From NCBI GenBank assembly GCA_002425185.1, contig DILT01000019.1, positions 248,304 through 312,303 of the forward strand: a stretch of 64,000 bases of DNA, written 5' to 3'. This document shows, piece after piece, positions 52,712 to 61,301 of this stretch. Origin of the DNA: Flammeovirgaceae bacterium UBA5585 (lineage in GTDB: Bacteria; Bacteroidota; Bacteroidia; Cytophagales; Cyclobacteriaceae). Position numbers and translations under genes: made by a program. A model generated the notes under the pieces. It was not told the DNA's origin. It made no database searches and was given only the letters and a program-made list of their open reading frames with translations. The first letter of the stretch is position 1. Each line of letters starts with the position of its first letter.

Positions 52712-53997
52712 AAATGAACCTCTTTAAGGGCCAATAAATAAAATGGAAGAAGTGGAATTTTATACCGGGCGAGTGTTCCGAAATTAAAAGTTGATACGCC
52801 TACGGCAAAGGCAAAAGTAATGCTGAATACTAAACAGAAAATTACAGTTGGATTTCGAAATAAAACCAAGAATCCCCTGCGAGATTGATATAGTATATAT
52901 ATCGTTAAAAAGAAAAAGAACAAGCTCTCTATTGCTGAGAGCAACATAAGTGGATTACGGACTTCCCAAAGATAAGGTCGAAACAAGGTAACATTAATAG
53001 CCTGAGGTGCTTTACTTATCATTCCAATAAATGTACCATCCAACTGACCTAAACTATAACTGCTGCCCGCATCTTTTCCTGTATAAAATCCAATATCATA
53101 GGCTGTAATCTGCGCGGTTATGGCAATTCTGTCTAACGAATAACGTGCATCATCCTTACCAATAAGGTAGATGGCGTAATACGCGGACCCAACTAATATG
53201 GCTGCAATCAAAGGAAGAATTAGTATCTTAACTACAATGGATCGAATTTGTGCCCACTTATGGGCATAAATCCAAAGAAGCAAAGCCGGAAGAAAACAAA
53301 GCAGTATATATTTCTTCACTGCGTAGATCATCATTACACTTAAAACCAGCAATATTGCTTGAGCTAAAGAGTACTTTCTTTGAATAAATATTTTATCAGC
53401 ACAATACGTGAGAATACCCACAGCTGCAAGAGTAAGGGTATCCTTAAGTATGCCGGAACCCCAAAAAATTACGGACGGGATAAACAGGGTAGCCAGTGCA
53501 ACCCAACGATGAATTTCAGGTGAATGGCGATAAAATGTAGTAAACAATGCCCACCCACCACAAAAACTCATGACAGCAAAAAGTACCGCAGTGGCTGAGT
53601 AGGATGAAAATGTTAAAAGATCAAGTATTGATGCAATGCGGATCACAAAAAATGAGGAAGGATCGGTGTAGAATGGAATTTGTGAAGCATACGCATAGGT
53701 ACCCTGCCCGTATTCACCACTTGAGGTAAGTAACCTCCAACCCAGCACAGGCGAATCCATAAAGGCTTCCCAAATATGCCGGCTGCCATGGGTATGATAG
53801 TTAAAGGTGTCGCCTCCATCATAATAAAACTGGTACAGGAATCCGAGGGCTAAGGCACTAAAGATTCTTAGCGTGAGTGCCGGAAAAAAATACTTCCGAT
53901 TCACAACATCAGTTACCCGCGGACGAATAAGATACGCTACAATGTATACCAAAAGGAGAACTAGAGGAGTAGTTATAAAATCTCGCAATTCCATCAA
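52663..53997 (-). CDS. Polytopic membrane protein, candidate polysaccharide polymerase or GT-C enzyme
   Basis: 444 residues, about 10 membrane helices. An early extracytoplasmic-type loop YDGGDTFNYHTHG (about 59-71) with adjacent acidic residues is conserved-looking; a later loop (DAGSSYSLGQLDGTF) may be another. GT-C enzymes often hold an acidic catalytic motif in the first loop, and Wzy polymerases have a similar number of helices. No sequence-level family was recognised. Adjacent to a methyltransferase gene (4 bp gap) and to a glycosyltransferase by 3' overlap. Otherwise function is unassigned. Confidence 0.6.
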   Translation of the reverse strand: MMELRDFITTPLVLLLVYIVAYLIRPRVTDVVNRKYFFPALTLRIFSALALGFLYQFYYDGGDTFNYHTHGSRHIWEAFMDSPVLGWRLLTSSGEYGQGTYAYASQIPFYTDPSSFFVIRIASILDLLTFSSYSATAVLFAVMSFCGGWALFTTFYRHSPEIHRWVALATLFIPSVIFWGSGILKDTLTLAAVGILTYCADKIFIQRKYSLAQAILLVLSVMMIYAVKKYILLCFLPALLLWIYAHKWAQIRSIVVKILILPLIAAILVGSAYYAIYLIGKDDARYSLDRIAITAQITAYDIGFYTGKDAGSSYSLGQLDGTFIGMISKAPQAINVTLFRPYLWEVRNPLMLLSAIESLFFFFLTIYILYQSRRGFLVLFRNPTVIFCLVFSITFAFAVGVSTFNFGTLARYKIPLLPFYLLALKEVHFYVKSLIKLSVFERTE

Positions 53998-54001
53998 GTA
54001 G

Positions 54002-54967
54002 CTATTTCCTTCTTATCCAAAATGATCCTGGTTCACGGTCCGGCTGTTTCTCCAATATTGGAAATACATTATTCACAACCTCTAAATGTCGTTTCTTAAG
54101 GAAGTTCATCATGCAAATTACCTCATACAAATTATTATTGATCATAAATGCCTCCAGGATGTATTGCTCATTCCACATCCTGAAATCATCCCGTAACCAT
54201 GCCAATGGATAATCATCCGGAATAAAGATATCATGAAAATGTACATACACTCCACTTTTTAGTCGGGGTAATAGATCAAAAATTGTGGTTATTACATCAC
54301 CACCAGGACGAATAATGTGTGAGGAGTCAATGAACAGAATGTCACCGCCTTCTAAAGAATCAAAGAATTCTGGTGATAGCTCTTCCATTTTGGTTCGAAG
54401 CAAATTCACACCCGCTTGTTCTAACCAAGGCATCTCATAAGGTTCTATACAAGTAATTTCACATGTATAACCCAAATCTGCTTTAGTATTTTTTTGAACG
54501 GCTGCCATGGCTACACGGGTTGAAAATCCTGAACCAATTTCGATTATTCTTTTTGGCTTAATCAACCGAATTAGTGAGTAATAAAACTCAGCGTCTCCAG
54601 ACCCAAAAGATCCATTTTCGTAATAATAGTTTAGTGAATGTCCTCCGGGATTGTTCAATGGCATGGCACTCAATTCTTCACGGAAAGAAAAGCTTGTTAT
54701 CAGATTCAATTGATTCTGGATATTGAAATCAAATCGGGCTTTTGGTTGATGCTTCCGAAGTTTTCTATAATCAAACAGGGGATCATAGTAGTGATCCACT
54801 ATTGGGTACATTCCTAATTTCAAAAATAACGCTCTTGTAAGAGGCGTTTGTTTCAACCCCCAATACCTTGCAATACGAAACCAAATAATTGCTATGAATG
54901 TAAATGGCATGAGCAGAATTTCAAAAAATGGCGCAAGTGGTTTTAGTATCTGTAAAAGTTTCTTCAT
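54002..54967 (-). CDS. Membrane-anchored class I methyltransferase
   Basis: 321 residues. An N-terminal hydrophobic helix at about 12-32 anchors it to the membrane. IIEIGSGFSTRVAM (141-154) is SAM motif I; DILFIDSSHIIRPGGD and VHFHDIFIPDDYP are typical of the Methyltransf_24 / cephalosporin-hydroxylase-like branch. Probably O-methylates a glycan. Preceded by the TPR gene with a 17 bp gap. Confidence 0.78.
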   Translation of the reverse strand: MKKLLQILKPLAPFFEILLMPFTFIAIIWFRIARYWGLKQTPLTRALFLKLGMYPIVDHYYDPLFDYRKLRKHQPKARFDFNIQNQLNLITSFSFREELSAMPLNNPGGHSLNYYYENGSFGSGDAEFYYSLIRLIKPKRIIEIGSGFSTRVAMAAVQKNTKADLGYTCEITCIEPYEMPWLEQAGVNLLRTKMEELSPEFFDSLEGGDILFIDSSHIIRPGGDVITTIFDLLPRLKSGVYVHFHDIFIPDDYPLAWLRDDFRMWNEQYILEAFMINNNLYEVICMMNFLKKRHLEVVNNVFPILEKQPDREPGSFWIRRK

Positions 54968-54984
54968 TGTTTAAGTCTATAGCT

Positions 54985-56193
54985 TCAATCCACCTGCTCC
55001 ATCTTCTTCAACCTGCGTTTGGCATCCTTAAAAGCCTCATCCTTTCGTTTCGATTTCTTCTTCACTAATGTGAAATACTTTTTAGCTTCTGCTTTGTTGC
55101 CTTGCTTTTCAGCTATCTCGCCCAACGCAATTAAAGAATATAGATAGTAACCCGATTCAGTGGCATCAATTTCTTCGGCATACTTTACACATAATTGATA
55201 GTACTTCCTGGCATCATCCAGGTTGCGTTTGGATTCACTAATTTGGCCGAGAAAAAACGCTGCATACCGGCCGCTGGTAGCCTCATAGCCAATCATGCCG
55301 CTATCAATCCGTGCTAATATTTCCCTACTCACCGGTTCAGCCTGCGCAAATCTGCCTACTGAATAAAGCATGCGCGCATAATACCGGTGGAAAACGGGGT
55401 TGTCGGGGTAGCTCTCATACAAGTATTCACTGATCTGAAAAGCACGGGGCTGGTCATTCTCGTAATTATTTAAAATCCGCATCAGCCAAACCATGGCTTC
55501 GGTGCGGGTATAAAAGGCGTTGTAGGAAACTTCCTTCAATTGTTCAAGTCCGAGTTTTTTATCGCCTTTAGGAAAAAGCCAGAGAATAGGTTTAAGTGCG
55601 GGGTAATTTTCGGGCACCCAAACCGAAAAGTAGTTAAACAGGGCATCGCCAAATAACAACTCCGGACTTAAATCCTGCCCTTGCTTGCTTACCTCCAGGT
55701 ACTTTAATGCACTTTTGCCGGCCGAAGCGGCCTTTGTCCATTGCCTCCGATACTCATCCGAATACAATCTACCTTTAAAACCATAGGCTGCTGACAGAAA
55801 AAAAGCAGCCTCAATTTTATACTCAGGGTGTTTCTTATAAAGGTTCTCTGCCACCAGTATAGTGCTGTCCATATAAGCCAGAAAACTTTTATCGTGCACC
55901 TCACTTTTTGTGTTGGGCATAATTTTCCACCACTCAATAAGACCCATTAAAAAATACGGAAGCGGATGCCAGCGATACTTATACCTCAAATACCTGAACT
56001 TCCACTCGGCCTCGGCAAACTTAAAATTGTACAGGTCGTTAAGGGCTTCGGTGCATTGCAACTGCACACCCAAATCGGATATCAGGATAATCGTGGTATC
56101 CTTTTTCACTTCCGGCTGTGCTTTTACGGGCAAACCCGCGACTAAGCTAAAAATGATTGCCCCGAATAGTTGTGTCTGAATTGATTTACCCAT
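54985..56193 (-). CDS. Secreted tetratricopeptide repeat protein
   Basis: 402 residues with a signal peptide (QLFGAIIFSLVAGLPVKAQ). Repeats with TPR character run from residue 45 on: NDLYNFKFAEAEWKFRYLRY, then FHRYYARMLYSVGRFAQAEP, AAFFLGQISESKRNLDDARKYY and LIALGEIAEKQGNKAEAKKYF; ends in a lysine-rich tail. No catalytic motif. Located at the head of the minus-strand group with the methyltransferase and polymerase candidate, so it may help assemble or control the glycan machinery. Function unknown. Confidence 0.75.
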   Translation of the reverse strand: MGKSIQTQLFGAIIFSLVAGLPVKAQPEVKKDTTIILISDLGVQLQCTEALNDLYNFKFAEAEWKFRYLRYKYRWHPLPYFLMGLIEWWKIMPNTKSEVHDKSFLAYMDSTILVAENLYKKHPEYKIEAAFFLSAAYGFKGRLYSDEYRRQWTKAASAGKSALKYLEVSKQGQDLSPELLFGDALFNYFSVWVPENYPALKPILWLFPKGDKKLGLEQLKEVSYNAFYTRTEAMVWLMRILNNYENDQPRAFQISEYLYESYPDNPVFHRYYARMLYSVGRFAQAEPVSREILARIDSGMIGYEATSGRYAAFFLGQISESKRNLDDARKYYQLCVKYAEEIDATESGYYLYSLIALGEIAEKQGNKAEAKKYFTLVKKKSKRKDEAFKDAKRRLKKMEQVD

Positions 56194-56225
56194 AGAATTA
56201 CCTAACCCGAAAAGCTGCCCCAGGT

Positions 56226-56858
56226 ATGCAAAACGAAAACGAAACTAAATCAATATTCGCTACCGACAAAAGGCTGCTGTTTATACTGCTTTGCCTGATT
56301 ACCTTATTGTTGCTCTACATTAAAAAGTCTTTCATTGAAAACGAAACCGCAGCCTTTGAGTTTCTGCAGGACCGGCCCGAAGGCGCTATATTAACTTTAA
56401 TCAGCACCCTGCAGTTCATTTCCGTCCCTGTCGTTTACCTGTGGAAGTTTACTGTAATTGCCTTCGTTATATGGGTTGGTTGTTTCATGTATGGTTACCG
56501 GGTAACCTATAGCCAGTGCTGGGGCGTGGTAGTGGGCGCAGAGTTTATTTTCTTTATCCCTGAAGTATTGAAAATCCTATGGTTCCTGTTTGTTGAAACC
56601 GACCCGCTTTATACCGACATCGGGGCATTCTACCCGTTGTCGCTTATGCACTTTTTTGATTATTACACTATCGATACCCGGTGGGCTTACCCACTTCGGG
56701 CATTAAATCTTTTTGAAATTGCTTATTGTTTTCTGTTAGTGGCCGGCATTCATCATTACGCACAAAAAGAAAAGAAAACCGTATGGTTTATTGTGGTGAG
56801 TTCCTACGTGCTGATCTTTCTTTTATGGCTCGTTTTTTATGTGATCGTTTATAAATAA
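56226..56858 (+). CDS. Uncharacterised five-helix membrane protein
   Basis: 210 residues. Membrane helices at about 19-33, 55-75, 78-92, 99-120, 165-182 and 188-208. It has a conspicuous TDPLYTDIGAFYPLSLMHFFDYY loop between the helices. No motif recognised; layout resembles Yip1-like small membrane proteins, but that is weak. Divergent from the TPR gene over 32 bp. Confidence 0.65.
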   Translation: MQNENETKSIFATDKRLLFILLCLITLLLLYIKKSFIENETAAFEFLQDRPEGAILTLISTLQFISVPVVYLWKFTVIAFVIWVGCFMYGYRVTYSQCWGVVVGAEFIFFIPEVLKILWFLFVETDPLYTDIGAFYPLSLMHFFDYYTIDTRWAYPLRALNLFEIAYCFLLVAGIHHYAQKEKKTVWFIVVSSYVLIFLLWLVFYVIVYK

Positions 56859-56910
56859 CTGCTTTTCCAGACACTGAGGCACATCTAAAAAAATCGTACC
56901 TTGCGAGGCC

Positions 56911-57117
56911 ATGAAAGAATTAATCTTTGTTATCGAAGAATCGCCAGAAGGTGGATACGAAGCACGTGCGCTTGGTGAAAGTATTTTTACAGAGGCTGAT
57001 AATCTTAAAGATCTTAAAGTGAACATCCGGGAGGCTGTGCTGACGCATTTTGATAAAGGCAAGCACCCCCGTATAATCAGACTACATTTCACTAAAGAAG
57101 AACTTATCACATTATGA
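56911..57117 (+). CDS. hicB: HicB-like antitoxin, N-terminal domain only
   Basis: 68 residues: FVIEESPEGGYEARALGESIFTEADNLKDLKVNIREAV is the RNase H-like core of HicB antitoxins. The usual C-terminal DNA-binding module (HTH or ribbon-helix-helix) is missing, so autoregulation of the kind seen in longer HicB may not apply. Overlaps hicA by four bases (ATGA), antitoxin first. Confidence 0.8.
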   Translation: MKELIFVIEESPEGGYEARALGESIFTEADNLKDLKVNIREAVLTHFDKGKHPRIIRLHFTKEELITL

Positions 57118-57356
57118 AAATTCCCCGCAATGTTTCTGCCCGGGAATTTATCAAATCACTCAGCAAAATTGGTTATGAAGTTAGCAGGCAAAAAGGAAGG
57201 CACATTCGTCTGACGTGTTCCTTTCCCCAAACCCATCATGTAACAATCCCTAATCACGATCCTATAAAAGTTGGAACCCTTTCGGCCATTTTAGCCGATA
57301 TTTCGGTCAATAGAAATCAAACCAAAGAAGATCTTATCAAAGAAATATTTGGTTAA
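57114..57356 (+). CDS. hicA: HicA mRNA interferase toxin
   Basis: 80 residues, double-stranded-RNA-binding-like fold. SAREFIKSLSKIGYEVSRQKGRHIRL has the catalytic His at 30 (GRH instead of the common GSH), and HVTIPNHDPIKVGTLSAIL the second half of the motif. Cleaves mRNA when free of HicB. Longer than the smallest HicA. Stop codon precedes the next gene by about 120 bp. Confidence 0.88.
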   Translation: MKIPRNVSAREFIKSLSKIGYEVSRQKGRHIRLTCSFPQTHHVTIPNHDPIKVGTLSAILADISVNRNQTKEDLIKEIFG

Positions 57357-57410
57357 GACACCCGATGAGCCAATAAAACCGTTATCGTTATTTCATAACC
57401 CCAAAATCAG

Positions 57411-57418
57411 TATTTTCG
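57411..57418 (+). promoter_or_regulatory. -7-like element before the DUF2723 gene
   Basis: TATTTTCG, one mismatch to TAnnTTTG and identical to the pdhA box. -33 is weak. Located 58 bp before the ATG. Confidence 0.35.
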
Positions 57419-57476
57419 CCCCTTTATCTGCCAATAGCGTTGGCAAACACAGGTGCATAAAGCTCAATAGAAGAAT

Positions 57477-60419
57477 ATGAATTTTCAGAAGATTAATAAC
57501 CTTACCGGATGGGCCATTTTCATCATCACCCTGGCGGTGTATTGGATAACCATGGAAGAAACGGCCAGTTACTGGGACTGCGGTGAATTTATTGCCGTAT
57601 CCTACAAACTGGAAGTACCACACCCTCCCGGGGCACCGTTGTTTCTTTTGCTGGGTAGATTGTTTTCCTTTCTGGCTTTAGGTGATGTTACCAAGGTAGC
57701 CTATTGGATAAACTTCATGAGCGTACTTTCAGGCGCATTCGCTTCCCTGTTTACCTTCTGGTCAATTACTCTCTTTGGAAGGAAAGTTATGAAAATAACC
57801 AACCCGGATGAGCACACCTTTGACAAAACCCTTTTGCTGATGGGCGCAGGTGTTGTTGGCGCACTGGCCAACACTTTTGCCGACTCCATCTGGTTCTCGG
57901 CAGTAGAGGCCGAAGTTTACGCCATGTCATCAGCCTTTACTGCATTTGTGGTTTGGGCCATGCTTAAGTGGGATGTTATTGAAGATGAATCAAAAGCAAA
58001 CCGCTGGCTTATCCTGATCTCCTACATGGTAGGGCTTTCCATAGGTGTTCACTTGCTAAACCTGGTAACACTCCCGGCCCTTGGGTTGATTTTCTACTTC
58101 AAGAAATATAAACCAACCACGTGGGGAGTTATTGCAACCTTAGGCGTTAGCGGATTGCTGATCATCTTCATCAATGACATTATCATACCGGGCTTACCTT
58201 CGCTGGCCGGAAATTTTGAAGTGTTTTTTGTGAATACTCTGGGTATGTTTTTTGGCTCTGGTGTTATTTTCTTTAGCCTGGTGATTATCGGAGCATTGGT
58301 TTATGGAATTCGTTATACCCAAATCCATAACAAACCCGCGTTAAACACGTTCCTGCTCTCCACAGCTTTTATTCTTATCGGGTATGTTTCGTATGCCGTT
58401 GTTGTTATCCGATCCAATTACAACCCTCCTATTGATGAGAACGATCCATCGGATATTATGAGCTTCGTAAGCTACCTGAAGCGTGAGCAATACGGAAGTC
58501 GCCCGTTGCTGTATGGTCAGTATTTCACCGCTCAGGTTATCGACATCAAAGAAGGTGCGCCTCAATACCGTAAAGGCAAAGACAAATATGAAGTGGCTGA
58601 ACGTAAAATTTCATATGTGTACGATCCTAATCACACCACTATTTTACCGCGCATTTACAGTACCGACAGGCAGCACCAGGCGTTATACCGATCGAAGCTG
58701 GGATTGAAAGAGGGTCAGAAGCCGACCTTTGCCGATAACATCAGTTTTATGTTCTCGCACCAGATCTACTGGATGTACGTACGCTACTTCATGTTCAACT
58801 TTGCCGGCCGTGAAACTGATGAAATTGGTGGTGATTGGTTAGGCCCCAACAGCTGGTTTGAAGAAGTGCCCGAAATGATATCCTACAATAAAGCACGTAA
58901 TAACTTTTTTATGATTCCGTTTGTCATCGGAATTATTGGATTGGTTTATCACTACTTAAACGACAGGAAAAATTTTGCTGTAGTGGGTTTATTGTTCATT
59001 CTTACCGGTGTGGCGTTAGTGGTTTACCTCAACTCACCACCAAGTGAACCTCGCGAACGCGATTACATCTATGCAGGTTCATACTATGCCTTTTGCTTTT
59101 GGATTGGCTTTGGTGTAATTGCGCTGGCGCAAAGCATCGGCAGGTTTATTCAAAATCAAAAAGCAGCAGCCCTTTTAGCTACCTTCATCGGCCTTACGGC
59201 ACCGGCCATTATGGCGGCCGAAGGCTGGGATGATCACGATCGCTCTAATCGTTTCTTTTCGGTAGACTCAGCTAACAACTACCTTGAATCCTGCGCGCCC
59301 AATGCCATACTCTTTACCGGTGGTGATAACGACACCTTCCCGCTATGGTACGCACAGGAAGTTGAAGGTATACGCACAGATATTCGTGTTGTGGTACTTA
59401 GCTACTACAATACCGATTGGTACATCGCGCAAAGCATGCGCAGACATTATGAGTCAGAACCGTTTCCCTACACCCTTACCGAAAAGCATTATCGGCAGGG
59501 CGGATACAATGATGGCTTGATGTATTATGAAACCGGCATTAAGAGCATTGACCTGGCGCAATACATTGATCTGATTAAAAAAGAAAGTAAAAATCTTATC
59601 CACCCGCAGTACGGCACAACCAACATGGTTCCCTCAAAAGAACTGGTGCTTAAAGTCGATACAACGCATGTAAAATTGTTAGGTATTGTTCCGGCTAATA
59701 TTCAAGACCTGATGGTTTCTGAAATGCGACTTCGGGTAAAAGGCAACAGCCTGATGAAACAGGATTTAGCCCTGCTTGATTTACTGTTGACCAACAATTG
59801 GGAGCGCCCCATTTATGTGAACAACACTTCGCTTGAACAATTCAATATTGATTTAAAACCGTTTATTGTGATTGAGGGTAACGCCTTCAGGATTTTACCC
59901 ATCCGCAATCCCGTTCCGCAAAACAGGTTAGTAAACACGGAAGTATCCTATACTAATCTCACGCAAAAATTCCGCTTCCGCGGACTGGATGATCCGAAAG
60001 CATTCTTCAGCGTGGATTACAGAAGCTTTGTTCAGAACCACCGCTCTACCTTTAATGAACTGGCCGGGGCCCTGATTGCCGAAGATAACAAGGAACGCGC
60101 ACGGGAAATTTTATTGCTTAGCCTGGAAAAAATGCCTGATAAGGGTGTGCCCTATGATTTCACCAATGCGCTTAGCGTTGAATTATTTATGGAGATAGGT
60201 GAAACGGAAAAGGCTGTTGAAATAGCCACCGTTGTTGGCAACCGGGTAGATGAAATGGCCGCGTATATGATCCGCAGGGGAGAAATCAATCGCGATTTAT
60301 ACAACAACATAGCGGTTTTAGGCGAACTGCAGCGAGTACTCTACAAATATGGCGAGGGCGATCTTGCCAAACGCTTTGAAGATGCCTACGAAAGGCACGC
60401 AGCTGAAATACAACGGTAG
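57477..60419 (+). CDS. DUF2723 membrane protein (GT117 family)
   Basis: 980 residues. The N-terminal third contains about ten membrane helices. WDCGEFIAVSYKLEVPHPPGAP in the first loop has the acidic and HPPGAP motif of DUF2723, now classed in GT117 glycosyltransferases of Bacteroidota. The middle has SEPRERDYIYAGS and a soluble segment LFTGGDNDTFPLWYAQEVEGIRTD; C-terminal TPR-like helices (MEIGETEKAVEIA). Acts at the membrane, probably transferring sugar from a lipid donor to an exported acceptor. Substrate not known. Confidence 0.88.
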   Translation: MNFQKINNLTGWAIFIITLAVYWITMEETASYWDCGEFIAVSYKLEVPHPPGAPLFLLLGRLFSFLALGDVTKVAYWINFMSVLSGAFASLFTFWSITLFGRKVMKITNPDEHTFDKTLLLMGAGVVGALANTFADSIWFSAVEAEVYAMSSAFTAFVVWAMLKWDVIEDESKANRWLILISYMVGLSIGVHLLNLVTLPALGLIFYFKKYKPTTWGVIATLGVSGLLIIFINDIIIPGLPSLAGNFEVFFVNTLGMFFGSGVIFFSLVIIGALVYGIRYTQIHNKPALNTFLLSTAFILIGYVSYAVVVIRSNYNPPIDENDPSDIMSFVSYLKREQYGSRPLLYGQYFTAQVIDIKEGAPQYRKGKDKYEVAERKISYVYDPNHTTILPRIYSTDRQHQALYRSKLGLKEGQKPTFADNISFMFSHQIYWMYVRYFMFNFAGRETDEIGGDWLGPNSWFEEVPEMISYNKARNNFFMIPFVIGIIGLVYHYLNDRKNFAVVGLLFILTGVALVVYLNSPPSEPRERDYIYAGSYYAFCFWIGFGVIALAQSIGRFIQNQKAAALLATFIGLTAPAIMAAEGWDDHDRSNRFFSVDSANNYLESCAPNAILFTGGDNDTFPLWYAQEVEGIRTDIRVVVLSYYNTDWYIAQSMRRHYESEPFPYTLTEKHYRQGGYNDGLMYYETGIKSIDLAQYIDLIKKESKNLIHPQYGTTNMVPSKELVLKVDTTHVKLLGIVPANIQDLMVSEMRLRVKGNSLMKQDLALLDLLLTNNWERPIYVNNTSLEQFNIDLKPFIVIEGNAFRILPIRNPVPQNRLVNTEVSYTNLTQKFRFRGLDDPKAFFSVDYRSFVQNHRSTFNELAGALIAEDNKERAREILLLSLEKMPDKGVPYDFTNALSVELFMEIGETEKAVEIATVVGNRVDEMAAYMIRRGEINRDLYNNIAVLGELQRVLYKYGEGDLAKRFEDAYERHAAEIQR

Positions 60420-60426
60420 TTTTCTT

Positions 60427-60471
60427 AAAACCTCCAAGGTCTTAAAGACCTTGGAGGTTTTATTTTTTTTT
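60427..60471 (+). terminator. Terminator of the DUF2723 gene
   Basis: Perfect 17 bp arms AAAACCTCCAAGGTCTT (60427-60443) / AAGACCTTGGAGGTTTT (60445-60461), loop of one base, followed by a T-run. It also lies before the convergent methyltransferase stop. Confidence 0.9.
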
Positions 60472-60479
60472 CTAAAAAT

Positions 60480-61256
60480 TTATTTCCGGGCAATTAAAAA
60501 CAAATCCAGCGCCTCATCAGCCCTGTCGGTAACGAGGTAATCCTCATGACTAATACGCTGAACAAGTTCATGATCAGCCGACTGAAGTTTATTCCGATTC
60601 ACACGATTCAGTAATTCATACGGAAAGCGAAGCAGCCAGGCGGGCAGTTTATGTTGGAGGTCAAAAATATCCCATCGCATTAGCCGGTTAACCGATTTTT
60701 TATTCTCCTGGTAATAGGCCATTACTCTTTCATTGCCGGTAATGCCCTTCATTTCAACGGAAGGAAAAATAGTGGCAGCCAATTGCTTCAATTCATCGGC
60801 CAGGTACTCGCGTATATGCCAGGGATTCCGGCTCAGTGATAACTTTCGGTTCGGGGTGGTGATCAACGCTAACCCGCCTGGTTTAAGTACACGGTGAATC
60901 TCCTGTAAGAAAAAGCGATCGTTTTTGATATGCTCGATAACCTGAAACGTTATAACACAATCGTAGGTATTGTCTTGTAAACCATGCAAAGGAGGAAGAT
61001 TCATGGCTATAAATTTAGCATCCGGAAATTTTACACGAAGTGTGTTCAAGGCTTCATCAATCTTATCAACGGCTGTAAAACTTATCGCTCTCGGTTTCAA
61101 TACTGCTACCCCTCTTCCCTCACCGCAACCTACTTCCAGCACATCGCCAAAAACATAGGATTCAGCCGCAACATAGGCTTTAAATAAACGTTGATGAATG
61201 GGGTTATCCGAAGGAATATCTTCGGATGTTATTTCGGTTGTGTATATCTTAGCCAT
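60480..61256 (-). CDS. Class I SAM-dependent methyltransferase
   Basis: 258 residues. Motif I VLEVGCGEGRGVAVL (about 40-54), CVITFQVIEHIKNDRFF (post-I/II) and EIHRVLKPGGLALITTPN (motif III). Typical of UbiE/Coq5-like small-molecule or glycan methyltransferases; substrate unknown. A near-complete promoter precedes it on the minus strand. Divergent from the GWxTD gene. Confidence 0.82.
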   Translation of the reverse strand: MAKIYTTEITSEDIPSDNPIHQRLFKAYVAAESYVFGDVLEVGCGEGRGVAVLKPRAISFTAVDKIDEALNTLRVKFPDAKFIAMNLPPLHGLQDNTYDCVITFQVIEHIKNDRFFLQEIHRVLKPGGLALITTPNRKLSLSRNPWHIREYLADELKQLAATIFPSVEMKGITGNERVMAYYQENKKSVNRLMRWDIFDLQHKLPAWLLRFPYELLNRVNRNKLQSADHELVQRISHEDYLVTDRADEALDLFLIARK

Positions 61257-61270
61257 ATGAATAACGTGCG

Positions 61271-61301
61271 CAAAAATAGCGGAATAATGATTATGCGTAA
61301 A
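61271..61301 (-). promoter_or_regulatory. Promoter of the methyltransferase gene
   Basis: Minus-strand TATTTTTG (61271-61278) with TTTA (one mismatch) 19 bp upstream (61298-61301). It lies inside the start region of the divergent gene. This argues for the later start of that gene. Confidence 0.55.

Noticed and set aside
54985..56193. TPR protein as a YbgF (Tol-Pal) homologue
   Set aside because: No coiled coil or tol genes near; only TPR character is supported.
61191..61292. N-terminal extension of the GWxTD protein
   Set aside because: It overlaps the divergent methyltransferase gene and its promoter, and the signal peptide begins at 61293.
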